64,000 nucleotides of DNA, taken from positions 2,666,001 to 2,730,000 of the forward strand of contig NZ_CP034413.3 in NCBI RefSeq assembly GCF_005121165.3, read 5' to 3'. The translations under genes were made by a program, and so were the position numbers. The stretch comes from Dysosmobacter welbionis. Lineage in GTDB: Bacteria; Bacillota; Clostridia; Oscillospirales; Oscillospiraceae. This document shows, one piece after another, positions 44,099 to 52,756 of the stretch; position 1 is the stretch's first letter, and the number at the start of each line of letters is the position of its first letter. The notes below the pieces were generated by a model, which saw only the letters and a list, made by a program, of their open reading frames with translations, did no database searches and was not told where the DNA came from.

Positions 44099-44450
44099 AG
44101 GACAGCGCATCCAACACCACATCGAACAGATGCATAGGGTTAAGCTGCCCTCTGTCATAACGCTGGCAAGTGAATCAACGAAGTCCCTGTCGCAGGAAAC
44201 GGCTGGAATCAATGTCACATCGGTACAGACTCCATCCATCACTTCGGCCTGTATTCCATAAGACGGAAGTCAGCTGGACTGCAATGGTACAGATCGGCCA
44301 TGCGGCACACGATGCCAAATGGAGGGGCAGAAGTCCCTGCCTCATACAACAAGTGTACGTGCTTTGCTGCGGCCGCTTGGGTGTATCCGGCTTTCTCCCG
44401 GCTTGCTCGAACGGATTTTCAGGATGACCACCTTTTTCGGTTCTGCACAT
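44099..44450 (-). pseudogene. DUF6514-like small protein, frame disrupted
   Basis: Starts at ATG 44450 with a strong CAGGAGGAATT site, so it was a real gene. The C-terminal half reads YGIQAEVMDGVCTDVTLI, then SCDRDFVDSLASVMTEG, and, after a -1 shift, QLNPMHLFDVVLDALS. This is the pattern of DUF6514-type Clostridia proteins (YGI, D-x-F, G-x-x-P-x-H-L-x-D-V-V). One G added to the GGG at 44148-44150 (C on plus) joins the last parts. Another break is needed near 44250-44330 to reach the N-terminus. Function of the family is unknown. Confidence 0.5.
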
Positions 44451-44494
44451 TTTGAATTCCTCCTGTCATTTTTCTAATACATTTGGGCCGCGCT

Positions 44495-44529
44495 CCCCGG
44501 AAATCCTTGTGTTTTCAAGGTTTCCGGGG
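44495..44529. terminator. Hairpin between DUF6514-like gene and integrase remnant
   Basis: Inverted repeat CCCCGGAAATCCTTG (44495-44509) with CAAGGTTTCCGGGG (44516-44529), one bulge, six-base loop. It lies between two minus-strand remnants and has only a mixed A/T-rich tail. Confidence 0.45.
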
Positions 44530-44589
44530 ATATTTTCTTGGCCATTTCCCTTGCTTTTTTCCTTACGAGATGTCTGTAAGGGAAAGCTC

Positions 44590-44880
44590 TCAGCTTTCAC
44601 CCGCACCCTTATCCAGAAACCGGGCGGAAGAACCTGTGGTTCCTTTCTTTGCATGGGCGTAGATGTTCATGGTGGTGTTCACGCTGGAAAGGCCCAGCAG
44701 CTCTCGGACATCTTTAAAGACGCTCCGCCATAAATTATGTTGCTTGTGAAGGTGTGGCGAAGGACATGAAAGTGAAGGGCCTGGATATTATCGAATGTGA
44801 TGTTGGCTCGTCTGCACGCCGTAGCTGCCCCCAGAGCGTACAAATGTCCCATCATTCCACAGGCAGACGAATGAGAACTC
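44590..44880 (-). pseudogene. Second tyrosine integrase remnant
   Basis: C-terminal catalytic fragment. Seen: FHVLRHTFTSNIIYGGASLK (H-x-x-R) in one frame and, after one missing G at about 44712, DVRELLGLSSVNTTMNIYAH with the Tyr nucleophile, then a stop at 44590. The N-terminal two thirds are absent. It differs from the remnant at 32.9 kb, so the two are from different elements, or one island had two integrases. They bracket the 33-45 kb segment. Confidence 0.75.
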
Positions 44881-45133
44881 TGTAAAGCATTCCCGTGGTT
44901 CATCTGTGCGGGGCAGGGAAGAGAGCCCGTAATATGTACGGCTCGTTTTCTTCGGAGATCCTGTGTCAGCTCCTGATACTGCCGTTAAAGCGCGCCAAAT
45001 CCATATAATACTATTTGGGAATGAGTTTGTTTGTGCAGCAATAACAGGGCCTACTGCTTAAGTCAAAATTGCAAAAAAAGACATGCAAAATTTGGGAATG
45101 ATTCCAAAATAGTGTGGTTTGTCAAAAAAAGTG
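44881..45133. other. Intergenic region, no gene recognised
   Basis: AT-rich sequence between the integrase remnant and the LacI promoter. No frame has a supported start. An imperfect palindrome TTTGGGAATGATTCCAAA near 45088-45105 may be a regulator site. Confidence 0.4.
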
Positions 45134-45162
45134 TTGACTTTTTTTGATGGCGGCTTTATGTT
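45134..45162 (+). promoter_or_regulatory. Promoter of the LacI-type regulator
   Basis: TTGACT (45134-45139), 17-bp spacer, TATGTT (45157-45162), about 120 bases before the ATG at 45282. The leader contains a LacI/CcpA-type operator. Confidence 0.6.
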
Positions 45163-45247
45163 AAAAACATGTTAAGAAAAGAGGACGCGGCGATACTGGT
45201 TGTTTATTTTTCACAATAGAGTGCCAGTGTTTTTTTGACCTTAAAAA

Positions 45248-45261
45248 TGAGAACGTTTTCA
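45248..45261. promoter_or_regulatory. LacI/CcpA-type operator (cre-like)
   Basis: TGAGAACGTTTTCA, a near-palindrome with central CG, as in cre sites and other LacI-family operators. It sits 20 bases before the regulator start and could serve for autoregulation or catabolite control. Confidence 0.6.
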
Positions 45262-45281
45262 AGAGGGCGTGGGATACATAC

Positions 45282-46277
45282 ATGGCAGCAACAATCATTG
45301 ACGTCGCACGGTTATGTGGTTACTCAAAGGCAACAGTTTCCAGAGCATATGCGTCTCCGGAAGCAGTCAGTGAGAAGGCGCGTGAAAAGATATATGCGGC
45401 AGCGAAGCAGTTGAACTATGCGCCTAATGCCATCGCAAGGGCGATGGTTCGGCAACAGACAGAAAATATTGCATTTATTATCCACGAAAAGCAGTATCCC
45501 GCTATTTTGAATCCTTTTTATTCTCCGATGCTGGAAGCAGCCATGCAGGAGGGAACCCGAAGGAATTACAGCCTGTTCGTAACGACCAGTCAGGATATCC
45601 ACCTGCCCAATGGAGATATTTATATCAAAAAGCACATGGATGGAGTGATTTTTGCTGGCGAGGTTGATATCCGGGTCATTGAAGAGTTTCGTAAACAGAG
45701 CATTCCGGTAGTGTTGGTAAACAACTATTTGGATATGGATGGCTTAGTGTGCATTTCGGCAGATCACTATGGCGGTGCTGTGCAGGCTACGGAATATCTT
45801 TGCAAGCTGGGACATTGTAAAATCGGCCTGTTGTCCGGCCGGTTTTCACCACAAGTTAGTGAAGCTCGTATAGAGGGCTTCGTTAAAACTCTTGCTAAGT
45901 ATGATATTCCCGTTGATGATCGTTTTATTGCTGATATTGAGCCGGCGCTGGAAGATGGCGAGGAAATCATGACCCGGATGCTGCGGGGGGTGGATCGCCC
46001 CACAGCTTTTTTCTGCACCAATGACACCATTGCCGCAGGCGCCATGAAGGCAGTTACCCGGGCAGGGCTGAGAGTGCCGGAAGATATAGCGATCATAGGG
46101 TTTGATGACAGCTATATCAGCCGTGTGGTGGAACCCGAGTTGACCACTGTTCGAATTGATGCTGCTAAGATGGGATGCCTTGCCATGCAAACGTTATTTG
46201 ACTTAATTGCGGGGATGCCGGTAGAAAAGGCGCATATTCAAATTCCTACGGAGCTTATAGTGCGGGGAACCGCTTGA
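45282..46277 (+). CDS. LacI family transcriptional regulator
   Basis: Protein of 331 residues. Seen: N-terminal helix-turn-helix TIIDVARLCGYSKATVSRAYASPEAVSEKAREKI (residues 4-37), hinge helix YAPNAIARAMVRQQT, then a periplasmic-binding-like effector domain with GFDDSYISRVVEPELTTV near the C-terminus, typical of the family. It starts a run of same-strand genes: MBL hydrolase, TctC, TctB, TctA. It is therefore the probable local regulator of that transporter, binding its substrate or a breakdown product as effector. Effector unknown. Confidence 0.93.
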   Translation: MAATIIDVARLCGYSKATVSRAYASPEAVSEKAREKIYAAAKQLNYAPNAIARAMVRQQTENIAFIIHEKQYPAILNPFYSPMLEAAMQEGTRRNYSLFVTTSQDIHLPNGDIYIKKHMDGVIFAGEVDIRVIEEFRKQSIPVVLVNNYLDMDGLVCISADHYGGAVQATEYLCKLGHCKIGLLSGRFSPQVSEARIEGFVKTLAKYDIPVDDRFIADIEPALEDGEEIMTRMLRGVDRPTAFFCTNDTIAAGAMKAVTRAGLRVPEDIAIIGFDDSYISRVVEPELTTVRIDAAKMGCLAMQTLFDLIAGMPVEKAHIQIPTELIVRGTA

Positions 46278-46353
46278 TGCTATGTAGAAATTTGACACGC
46301 TCCTGATAGAGCGTTTTAAATGGTGAAGTCAAAGTGCGGAAGGATGTGATGCC

Positions 46354-47340
46354 ATGTGTGTTACAGTCATCAATGTCGGTTACGGAGACGCAATCCTCTT
46401 TCAGTTAAAGAATGGGTATACTGCACTGCTGGATGGAGGAAGTGCCCTGGAGTCAGAATTTGAAGGCGATTCTTATCGCATTCGGTCAGCAGATTATCTT
46501 GCCAGACAGCAGATTGAGCATTTGAATGCTGTGATTATTTCGCATATCCATGAAGATCATGTATGCGGGCTGGAGGCGGTATTACAGCAGACAGTGGTAG
46601 ATCATCTCTATGTTCCGTACCCGGTAGAGCCTTTCTTAAAAGGCTGTGAACTGACTCCAGCCAGTAACGCTCCCCGCAGTGTACCGCTATATGTTGCGGC
46701 CTTGAATGCGTATCGGAGGATTTTGCTTCATGCGAAGGAAAAAGGCATTCCTGTTACCGTGTTGAAAGCAGGACAGGTACTGAAATTTGGAATAGACACG
46801 AAGATGCGGATACTGGCACCCAAAAGCTGTGTTGTAGATGCATATATGGAGATCGTGGAACGGGCATACAGTCTTGAGGCGGATACAAATGCCGTGACTG
46901 AGTGCCTGATCCGGTTGGACGCTACATCCAATCACACCAGTATGCTGTTGCGCTTCGAACTGGGAGACATCGTTTTTCTCAGCGCGGCGGATAGCTGTCC
47001 ATCTGAATGGGATGAGGTGCCTGAAATTTTTTTCAAAAATGTAAACGTTCTCAAATTGCCACATCATGGACAAATAGATTCAATTTCGGAATCTTTTATG
47101 AAAAATATGCCGTTGGAGTATATTATTACGACCTCGGCATCTGATAGACGGTATCATAGCGCGAATCAGGCGGTATATCAGAAGCTGGCCGCAATCTTTC
47201 CGGCGGAGCATCCACCACACTTTTTGTTTTCGGATGAGCGAGAGTATCCGCCTTATTTCTCACAGCCCGAAGGCTTTCAGGCTATCAAACTTGTAATGGA
47301 TTCCGGGATGGTTATACCGGAGTTTATTAGAATTCAATGA
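46354..47340 (+). CDS. MBL-fold metallohydrolase (ComEC/Rec2-like)
   Basis: Protein of 328 residues with the metallo-beta-lactamase fold. Seen: VINVGYGDAILFQLKNGYTALLDGG, the start typical of ComEC-type MBL domains, metal motif HIHEDH at 64-69, LSAADSC near 208 with metal Asp, and LKLPHHGQIDS near 230 with the HHG found in ComEC-like enzymes. No membrane helices, so soluble. It lies between regulator and TctC, with only 17 bases to the latter. Such hydrolases cleave phosphodiester or lactone bonds; the substrate may be what the transporter imports. Confidence 0.85.
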   Translation: MCVTVINVGYGDAILFQLKNGYTALLDGGSALESEFEGDSYRIRSADYLARQQIEHLNAVIISHIHEDHVCGLEAVLQQTVVDHLYVPYPVEPFLKGCELTPASNAPRSVPLYVAALNAYRRILLHAKEKGIPVTVLKAGQVLKFGIDTKMRILAPKSCVVDAYMEIVERAYSLEADTNAVTECLIRLDATSNHTSMLLRFELGDIVFLSAADSCPSEWDEVPEIFFKNVNVLKLPHHGQIDSISESFMKNMPLEYIITTSASDRRYHSANQAVYQKLAAIFPAEHPPHFLFSDEREYPPYFSQPEGFQAIKLVMDSGMVIPEFIRIQ

Positions 47341-47357
47341 AAAGAGGAGAGAAAACA

Positions 47358-48377
47358 ATGAAAAAACTCATGTCGCTGGTCCTCGCACTCGCTATGATTC
47401 TGAGTTTGGCTGCCTGCGGCGGCAAAACCACGGGAACGTCACCTGACAGCGCAGGCGATTCCCAGCAGGAAACTCCCGCGACTTCGGACGGCGCTTTCCC
47501 TGAAAAGCAGATCACTATTATTATGCCCTGGAGCCTTGGCGGCGGACCCGATACCATTGCCCGCCAGGTTGCCTCCTATGGTGAGAAGTATCTGGGTGTG
47601 CCCGTGATTGTGGAAAACCATACCGGTGGTTCCGGAACTATCGCCATGAACGATGCATTGCAGGCGGAGGATGACGGTTATACCATGGTGGTTGCCAACG
47701 GCCCCTTGTTCTCACTGACTCCCAGCTTCATTAATGTCAACTACACACTGGATGATATTACGCCTCTGATTGGTATGCGTATCACGGAGTTCGTTGTTCT
47801 GACTAACTCTAAGAGCGGCATCACCAATATCGACGAGCTGAAAGCCTATGCCGCAGAGGGGAACACAATCAAGTACGCTACCACAGGCGGCCCTGGCAAC
47901 GACAGCTATACTATGATTTCCGTCCTGTTCAAGTTATTGGACATCCCCGCTGAGCCTGTTCCCTACGACGGCGGCCAGGAGGCCATCAATGCGTTGGTGG
48001 GCGGCCATGTTGACGTGGCTATCGGTTCTCCCCCGACTTACCGCGATTATGTGATCAACGGCGAATTGAACTGCCTGGGAACCTTCATTCCCGAGGGGCT
48101 GGAGGTGGAAGGCATTGGCCACATCAGTTCCTTTAGGGATCAGGGAGTCGACGTGGACTTCACCGGCATGGACTACTTTGCGGTCCGCTCCTCTGTGGAT
48201 GACAGCAAGAAGGAAGTTTTGACCAACTTCATCGCGGAGGTTTATGCTGATCCCGAGTTCCAGGAATTTATGAAAGGCATGGGCATGGAAGCCTGGGAGG
48301 CCACTGAGAGCGAGATCGTTGATATGGTAGAAGCTCAGACCGAGGCGATGACCGAGTATATTCCTCTGGTGCAGTGA
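47358..48377 (+). CDS. tctC: TctC-type tripartite tricarboxylate transporter binding lipoprotein
   Basis: Extracytoplasmic solute-binding protein of 339 residues. Seen: lipoprotein signal ending LSLAAC (Cys20), a Ser/Thr/Glu linker, then FPEKQITIIMPWSLGGGPDTIAR, the conserved opening of TctC/Bug proteins, ENHTGGSGTIA with a ligand-binding loop, and YDGGQEAINALVGGHVDVAIG near 215. The ATG 47358 follows GAGGAGAGAAAACA. It binds a carboxylate and delivers it to TctAB. The exact ligand is unknown. A hairpin after the stop should raise its level above that of TctAB. Confidence 0.94.
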   Translation: MKKLMSLVLALAMILSLAACGGKTTGTSPDSAGDSQQETPATSDGAFPEKQITIIMPWSLGGGPDTIARQVASYGEKYLGVPVIVENHTGGSGTIAMNDALQAEDDGYTMVVANGPLFSLTPSFINVNYTLDDITPLIGMRITEFVVLTNSKSGITNIDELKAYAAEGNTIKYATTGGPGNDSYTMISVLFKLLDIPAEPVPYDGGQEAINALVGGHVDVAIGSPPTYRDYVINGELNCLGTFIPEGLEVEGIGHISSFRDQGVDVDFTGMDYFAVRSSVDDSKKEVLTNFIAEVYADPEFQEFMKGMGMEAWEATESEIVDMVEAQTEAMTEYIPLVQ

Positions 48378-48385
48378 CACTCTGC

Positions 48386-48416
48386 GGTGCCCCATATCGC
48401 CGAGATATGGGGCACC
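48386..48416 (+). terminator. Partial terminator/hairpin between tctC and tctB
   Basis: Perfect 13-bp stem (48386-48398 with 48404-48416), five-base loop, weak CATTTTAA tail. Usual in binding-protein transporter operons to favour the binding protein. Confidence 0.7.
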
Positions 48417-48440
48417 CATTTTAAAAAGAGGTATTGAATT

Positions 48441-48905
48441 ATGAAAATCAGATATAACAGAGAAATAATATCGGGCGCTATTTTTGTGGTTCTGAGCGCA
48501 GTGCTGTGGTTCCTGATTCCCGTACAGGTCCAGACGCTGGAGAAAACGCCAATCAACGCACAGACCTTCCCCCGTATCGCCATTGGTGGTATGTTCCTCT
48601 GCTCTGTCGGTCTGCTGCTGGAGGGGATCTTCGTCCGGGAGAAGCAGGAGTTGTATGTGACGAAAGAGAGTTTTCGCTCCAATGCCTTTAAAAAAGAAAT
48701 GCGTTCCGTAGTGTTCGCATTGCTTTTGATCGCCTACTGTTTCCTGATTGGACATCTGGGCTATATTGTCTCCACAATCCTGCTGGTACTGGCGGTCATG
48801 ATGTTCTATAAAGCCAGAAAGTGGTACTACTATGCGATTCCTCTGGGGATGGTGGGCATCGTGTACTACGTATTCAAGGTGCTTCTTCATATTTCCCTGC
48901 CCTGA
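48441..48905 (+). CDS. tctB: TctB-type small membrane subunit
   Basis: Membrane protein of 154 residues with four helices (about 10-28, 48-66, 88-106, 112-150). Small DctQ/TctB-like subunits hold the large permease TctA. Seen: INAQTFPRIAIGGMFLCSVGLLLEG, the common TctB core. It lies between TctC and TctA in the standard order with an AAGAGG-type site. Confidence 0.88.
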   Translation: MKIRYNREIISGAIFVVLSAVLWFLIPVQVQTLEKTPINAQTFPRIAIGGMFLCSVGLLLEGIFVREKQELYVTKESFRSNAFKKEMRSVVFALLLIAYCFLIGHLGYIVSTILLVLAVMMFYKARKWYYYAIPLGMVGIVYYVFKVLLHISLP

Positions 48906-48923
48906 TCGAAAAGGAGAATACTT

Positions 48924-50420
48924 ATGGAACAATTTTTAGGCGGACTGCAAGTTCTGCTGCAGTGGCAGAACTTTTTGATTATTCCGGTGGGGCTGGCAAT
49001 CGGTATTATTGTGGGTGCTATCCCCGGACTGACCTCCGATTTAGGTCTCATCCTTTGTATACCCTTGACCTATGGCATGGATCCCACGATGGCTATTTTA
49101 ATGCTGCTGGCCATCTACTGCGGCGGTACCTACGGCGGTTCCATCACTGCGATTCTCATCAACACCCCGGGTACCTCGGCCAATGCGGCAACGCTGTTTG
49201 ACGGTTATCCCATGACCCAAAGAGGACAAGCGTTCAAGGCACTGCAAATGGCACTGTACGCATCAACCATCGGTGGCCTTATAAGCGCATTTGCCCTACT
49301 GTTTCTGGCTCCCCAGATCGCAAAAATCACACTGCTGTTTGGCCCTGCCGAATATTTTGCTTTGGCAGTTTTTGGACTATCCGTGATTGCGGGCGTCTCT
49401 AACAACAGTATTTTCAAGGGACTGATCGGCGCTTGCATCGGCTTGTTCATGGCTACCATCGGCATGGACAATATCAGCGGCACCGCCCGCTTTACCTTTG
49501 GAAGCAATCGGCTCATGAGTGGTATCGACCTGATCATCGCCCTCATTGGACTGTTTGCTATCTCTGAGATTATGATGAAGTCCCAGTATGATCCAAGGAC
49601 CGACCACAAGACTATCAGTTCTTCAGCCATCACCAGAGATAAAATCACGAAGGACGAGTATCGGCGATGCCGCAAACCAATCGGCATTGGCTCCCTGATC
49701 GGTGTCATTATCGGCGCAACCCCTGGAACTGGCGGTGGTTTGGCGGCGTTCATCTCTTATAACCAGGTGAAGCAATCCTCCAGCCATCCCGAGACTTTTG
49801 GCCACGGCGAGATCGAGGGTGTGGCCGCCTCCGAGTCCGCCAACAATGGCGCCTGCGGCGCAACGATGATCCCCATGCTGACGCTGGGGGTCCCAGGGGA
49901 CGGCGCCACCGCTATCTTGATGGGTGCATTCATGATCCACGGCATGATCCCCGGCCCCACGCTGTTCGAAGAGCAGGGCAATATTCTATATGCCATTATG
50001 CTGGGCCTGATCGTGGTCAATGTGTTTATGTATATTCTGGGCAGTGGCTTTACCCGTTTTTACGCGCATATCACCCGTATTCCCTACGAGATTTTGGCGG
50101 CTATTGTATTGACCTTTTGCATTGCGGGTGCGTATTCCACCAATAACCGGATGTATGATATCTACATCATCCTGATCTTCGGCATTGTAGCGTATTTCCT
50201 GCGCCGGATGGATTTTCAGTTGGTTCCCATTCTGCTCGGCATTGTGCTGGGGCCTTTGGCCGAGAAAAACTTCCGCCGGGCACTGGTGCTGTCTGACGGG
50301 AGTCTGGACATTTTCTTTACCCGTCCTATCAGCTGTGCCTTTATCTTGATTGCTGTAGGTTCTATTTTGCTGTTTGCCTGGAAAAATCACAAGGCAAAGG
50401 TAAAAACCACACAGAAATAA
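48924..50420 (+). CDS. tctA: TctA-type permease of the tripartite tricarboxylate transporter
   Basis: Large permease of 498 residues with about twelve helices. Seen: GIIVGAIPGLTSDLGLILCIPLTYGMDP, the TctA signature, then CGGTYGGSITAILINTPGTSANAATLFDGYP and IGATPGTGGGLAAFISYNQVKQSS, both highly conserved, and GVPGDGATAILMGAFMIHG. It moves carboxylates driven by ion gradients with TctC and TctB. Site AAAAGGAG. The set of three is complete. Confidence 0.95.
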   Translation: MEQFLGGLQVLLQWQNFLIIPVGLAIGIIVGAIPGLTSDLGLILCIPLTYGMDPTMAILMLLAIYCGGTYGGSITAILINTPGTSANAATLFDGYPMTQRGQAFKALQMALYASTIGGLISAFALLFLAPQIAKITLLFGPAEYFALAVFGLSVIAGVSNNSIFKGLIGACIGLFMATIGMDNISGTARFTFGSNRLMSGIDLIIALIGLFAISEIMMKSQYDPRTDHKTISSSAITRDKITKDEYRRCRKPIGIGSLIGVIIGATPGTGGGLAAFISYNQVKQSSSHPETFGHGEIEGVAASESANNGACGATMIPMLTLGVPGDGATAILMGAFMIHGMIPGPTLFEEQGNILYAIMLGLIVVNVFMYILGSGFTRFYAHITRIPYEILAAIVLTFCIAGAYSTNNRMYDIYIILIFGIVAYFLRRMDFQLVPILLGIVLGPLAEKNFRRALVLSDGSLDIFFTRPISCAFILIAVGSILLFAWKNHKAKVKTTQK

Positions 50421-50502
50421 TACAGATCTGCGCAAGTACTGAGACATCTCCTTATTTGAGCATTGCCAAATTCATACAATTTGAAGAGCGACGGTGTTTG
50501 AG

Positions 50503-52092
50503 ATGAAGAAAATTTTGAAAAGGCTTTTCTGCTTGGCTATCGCTGTTGTGATGTTAATGAGTACTGCGGGGGCAGAAGGAACCTCCACTTATATGGCTTA
50601 CCGGTCAAATGCCGTTACAATATCAGCAGCTGACGGACTTGGCATCGTAAGTGGAACATTCGTAATAAAGGATCTCAGTATTACAAACGGGCAAGATCCT
50701 GATGGTCGCAACTATGTTGGACAGGTGCATACACTTGAAAATGGGGAATTTACATTCAGCGTTGGGCGCAGTGCCTCTGAAAGCGTTGCATCATGGTTCA
50801 ATTCAAAGATCTCAGGATATAATGATCCTTCTGTGAACGGAGATAGAACAACATTTGACCAGACTGCTGATGATTTGAATTTTGCCTTTGTCGGTGATTT
50901 GAATTTGGTTGTGGATACTGCCGATGATCCGCAGGGTCTAAGTGTTACATTTCCTGATGTTGTTATTGCTCAGGGGAGCACCTTGTTTAGAAATAATTGG
51001 TGGTTTGGTCAACGCTCTGGCCAGCATACAAGAGATAGTGACGGCCCCGACACTGTATTGGCAATTGGAAGTACGACAGAGGGAAGAACAGTTTATGCAT
51101 CGTTTTTGAGAGGCGGCAACGAGGTTAATGAGATTTCTCTGGAAGCCATTCACGTGGTAGAAGCTGCTGCGGATAGTGCGAATAAAGTTGTCGATGTTAA
51201 AAATAAATTTGCTGCGCTTCCGATTGATGGTGTTCAAAGCAATTTGGAAGGTTTCCCCGGCAGCTATGACCCTACCGTAAATCATATCCAGGGATATGCG
51301 CAGTATGATAGTTGCGATCATACTCGATATTCTATTCTGACGCATAGTGTAGGAACTGCGCCCTATGCGCATATTGTCGCCGGCCCCAAAACGGGCAGTG
51401 ACAAGTGGGGGTTCAAAACATACCTTCAGAATTGGAGACATCCTGGTGGCGTTCAAGTAATGGGAGATTATCTGTTGGTTCCCTCTGAACAAGATGCTTC
51501 CGCGCATATAGCTTTATATGATTTGCGTTCATTGGCCGTAAAAGAACTAAGAAGAGTTGAGACATTTGACTTAGCTGTAAGCCATAAGGCTGGTGCTTTG
51601 GGGATTACTTCTTATGAGGATAAAAACGGCATTGAGTATTACGTGATGATAGTTGCCCATTTAGATGGCGAGAATACTGTGTACCATGTCTATCGTGCAT
51701 TGGCATCAAATGGCATTGAAAACGCCCGGTTCTCCGAAGTTGGAAGTTTTGAATCTGATAAGGACTTTCAAGGTTTTGGCTTGATTACTGAGGATGGGAC
51801 AAATGATATTTATATGATAGGGCTTTGGTCGCCAAGCGAGGGTGTGACATTTGCGGATTATGCATACCTGTACCAGTTGAATACGGAAACATGGACCATT
51901 GGAGAAGCACTTCAGCAGATTCACATGGTCAGTGTTGGAGGAATGGCTGGTATGATGGGAGTTCATTTCCGTTATGGCGCAAATGTATATGTTGCAGACG
52001 ATGGTACGCTAACTTTATCCGCTACAGAGCGGAACTCGGTTTTGGGCAGCTCTTTGGCAACAAATGATTGGATTCCTGCAATCGTAAACTAA
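50503..52092 (+). CDS. Secreted protein of unknown fold
   Basis: Protein of 529 residues, not recognised. Seen: a signal peptide (KKILKRLFCLAIAVVMLMSTAGA, residues 2-24), no later membrane helix, many beta-strand-like repeats around GGNEVNEISLEAIHVV and IHMVSVGGMAGMMGVHFRYGANVYV, and no cell-wall anchor. The content is suggestive of a beta-propeller or lectin-like protein but no motif confirms it. Base composition is AT-richer than its neighbours, a sign of transfer. It is 82 bases past tctA, so may be coexpressed. Start ATG 50503 is chosen for the signal; GTG 50494 is the other. Confidence 0.65.
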   Translation: MKKILKRLFCLAIAVVMLMSTAGAEGTSTYMAYRSNAVTISAADGLGIVSGTFVIKDLSITNGQDPDGRNYVGQVHTLENGEFTFSVGRSASESVASWFNSKISGYNDPSVNGDRTTFDQTADDLNFAFVGDLNLVVDTADDPQGLSVTFPDVVIAQGSTLFRNNWWFGQRSGQHTRDSDGPDTVLAIGSTTEGRTVYASFLRGGNEVNEISLEAIHVVEAAADSANKVVDVKNKFAALPIDGVQSNLEGFPGSYDPTVNHIQGYAQYDSCDHTRYSILTHSVGTAPYAHIVAGPKTGSDKWGFKTYLQNWRHPGGVQVMGDYLLVPSEQDASAHIALYDLRSLAVKELRRVETFDLAVSHKAGALGITSYEDKNGIEYYVMIVAHLDGENTVYHVYRALASNGIENARFSEVGSFESDKDFQGFGLITEDGTNDIYMIGLWSPSEGVTFADYAYLYQLNTETWTIGEALQQIHMVSVGGMAGMMGVHFRYGANVYVADDGTLTLSATERNSVLGSSLATNDWIPAIVN

Positions 52093-52116
52093 TATTTGAC
52101 GATATCGTTATGTGAG

Positions 52117-52148
52117 GAAAGGGAACGGGCTGTGATCCGTTCCCTTTC
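52117..52148. terminator. Terminator after the secreted protein
   Basis: Perfect 12-bp stem (52117-52128 with 52137-52148) with eight-base loop, A-rich before and TCTCC after. It ends the Tct unit. Confidence 0.7.
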
Positions 52149-52756
52149 TCCACAGTGAATATTCTATTGATAAACCGCATGATGGTGGATATCTTGTTTT
52201 GACTGACAATGAATAAACCAAAGCTGACCCGTAGTGCATAGCTGGGGGAGAACTACGGCGAATTGGCTCAAAGACATCTTCTTCGGTTTTTTAAGCAGTT
52301 GCGCTAAAGCTTGCATGAAGCAATCTTTCCTGTTCCTTTATGTAAATGCATGGCGTCGAGAAGGTGTCATCTCCCCCATAAAACAGACTGCATTTCGCAA
52401 GAGCCGATTGGAACGTCTCCTGACCGGCACGCTGGCAGATCTTCTGTTTATTCTCTTAAAAGATTTCTGCTGTGATTTGCTTTTCGGCTCTGCCGGGCGG
52501 GGCTTTAGAAGTTTTTGGCTTTCCGGCCCTTTAGAGTGAGCAGCAAACAAGAAACCGTCAAGCCTCTTTTGATGCTTGGCGGTTTCCTGTTTGACGCTTA
52601 TATTGCTATAACAAATTTCAGGGAGGTGTCACGAATTTTGAGAACTTCAATCAAGCGGGAATGAGTCGCTTTTCGAGTTTAGAAGTGATCCGCCATGTCC
52701 TCACCCGAAAACATCTTAAAGGGAATCCGAGTTTTTAGGATCTGATCGGCTGCAAT
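52149..52756. other. Non-coding/decayed region with a hairpin at 52552-52586
   Basis: About 600 bases without a supported gene. Minus-strand frames near 52270-52550 look protein-like and Arg/Lys-rich but lack a start with ribosome site and match no family I recognise. A hairpin (AAACCGTCAAGC with GCTTGGCGGTTT) near 52552-52586 may end such an old gene. Confidence 0.45.
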
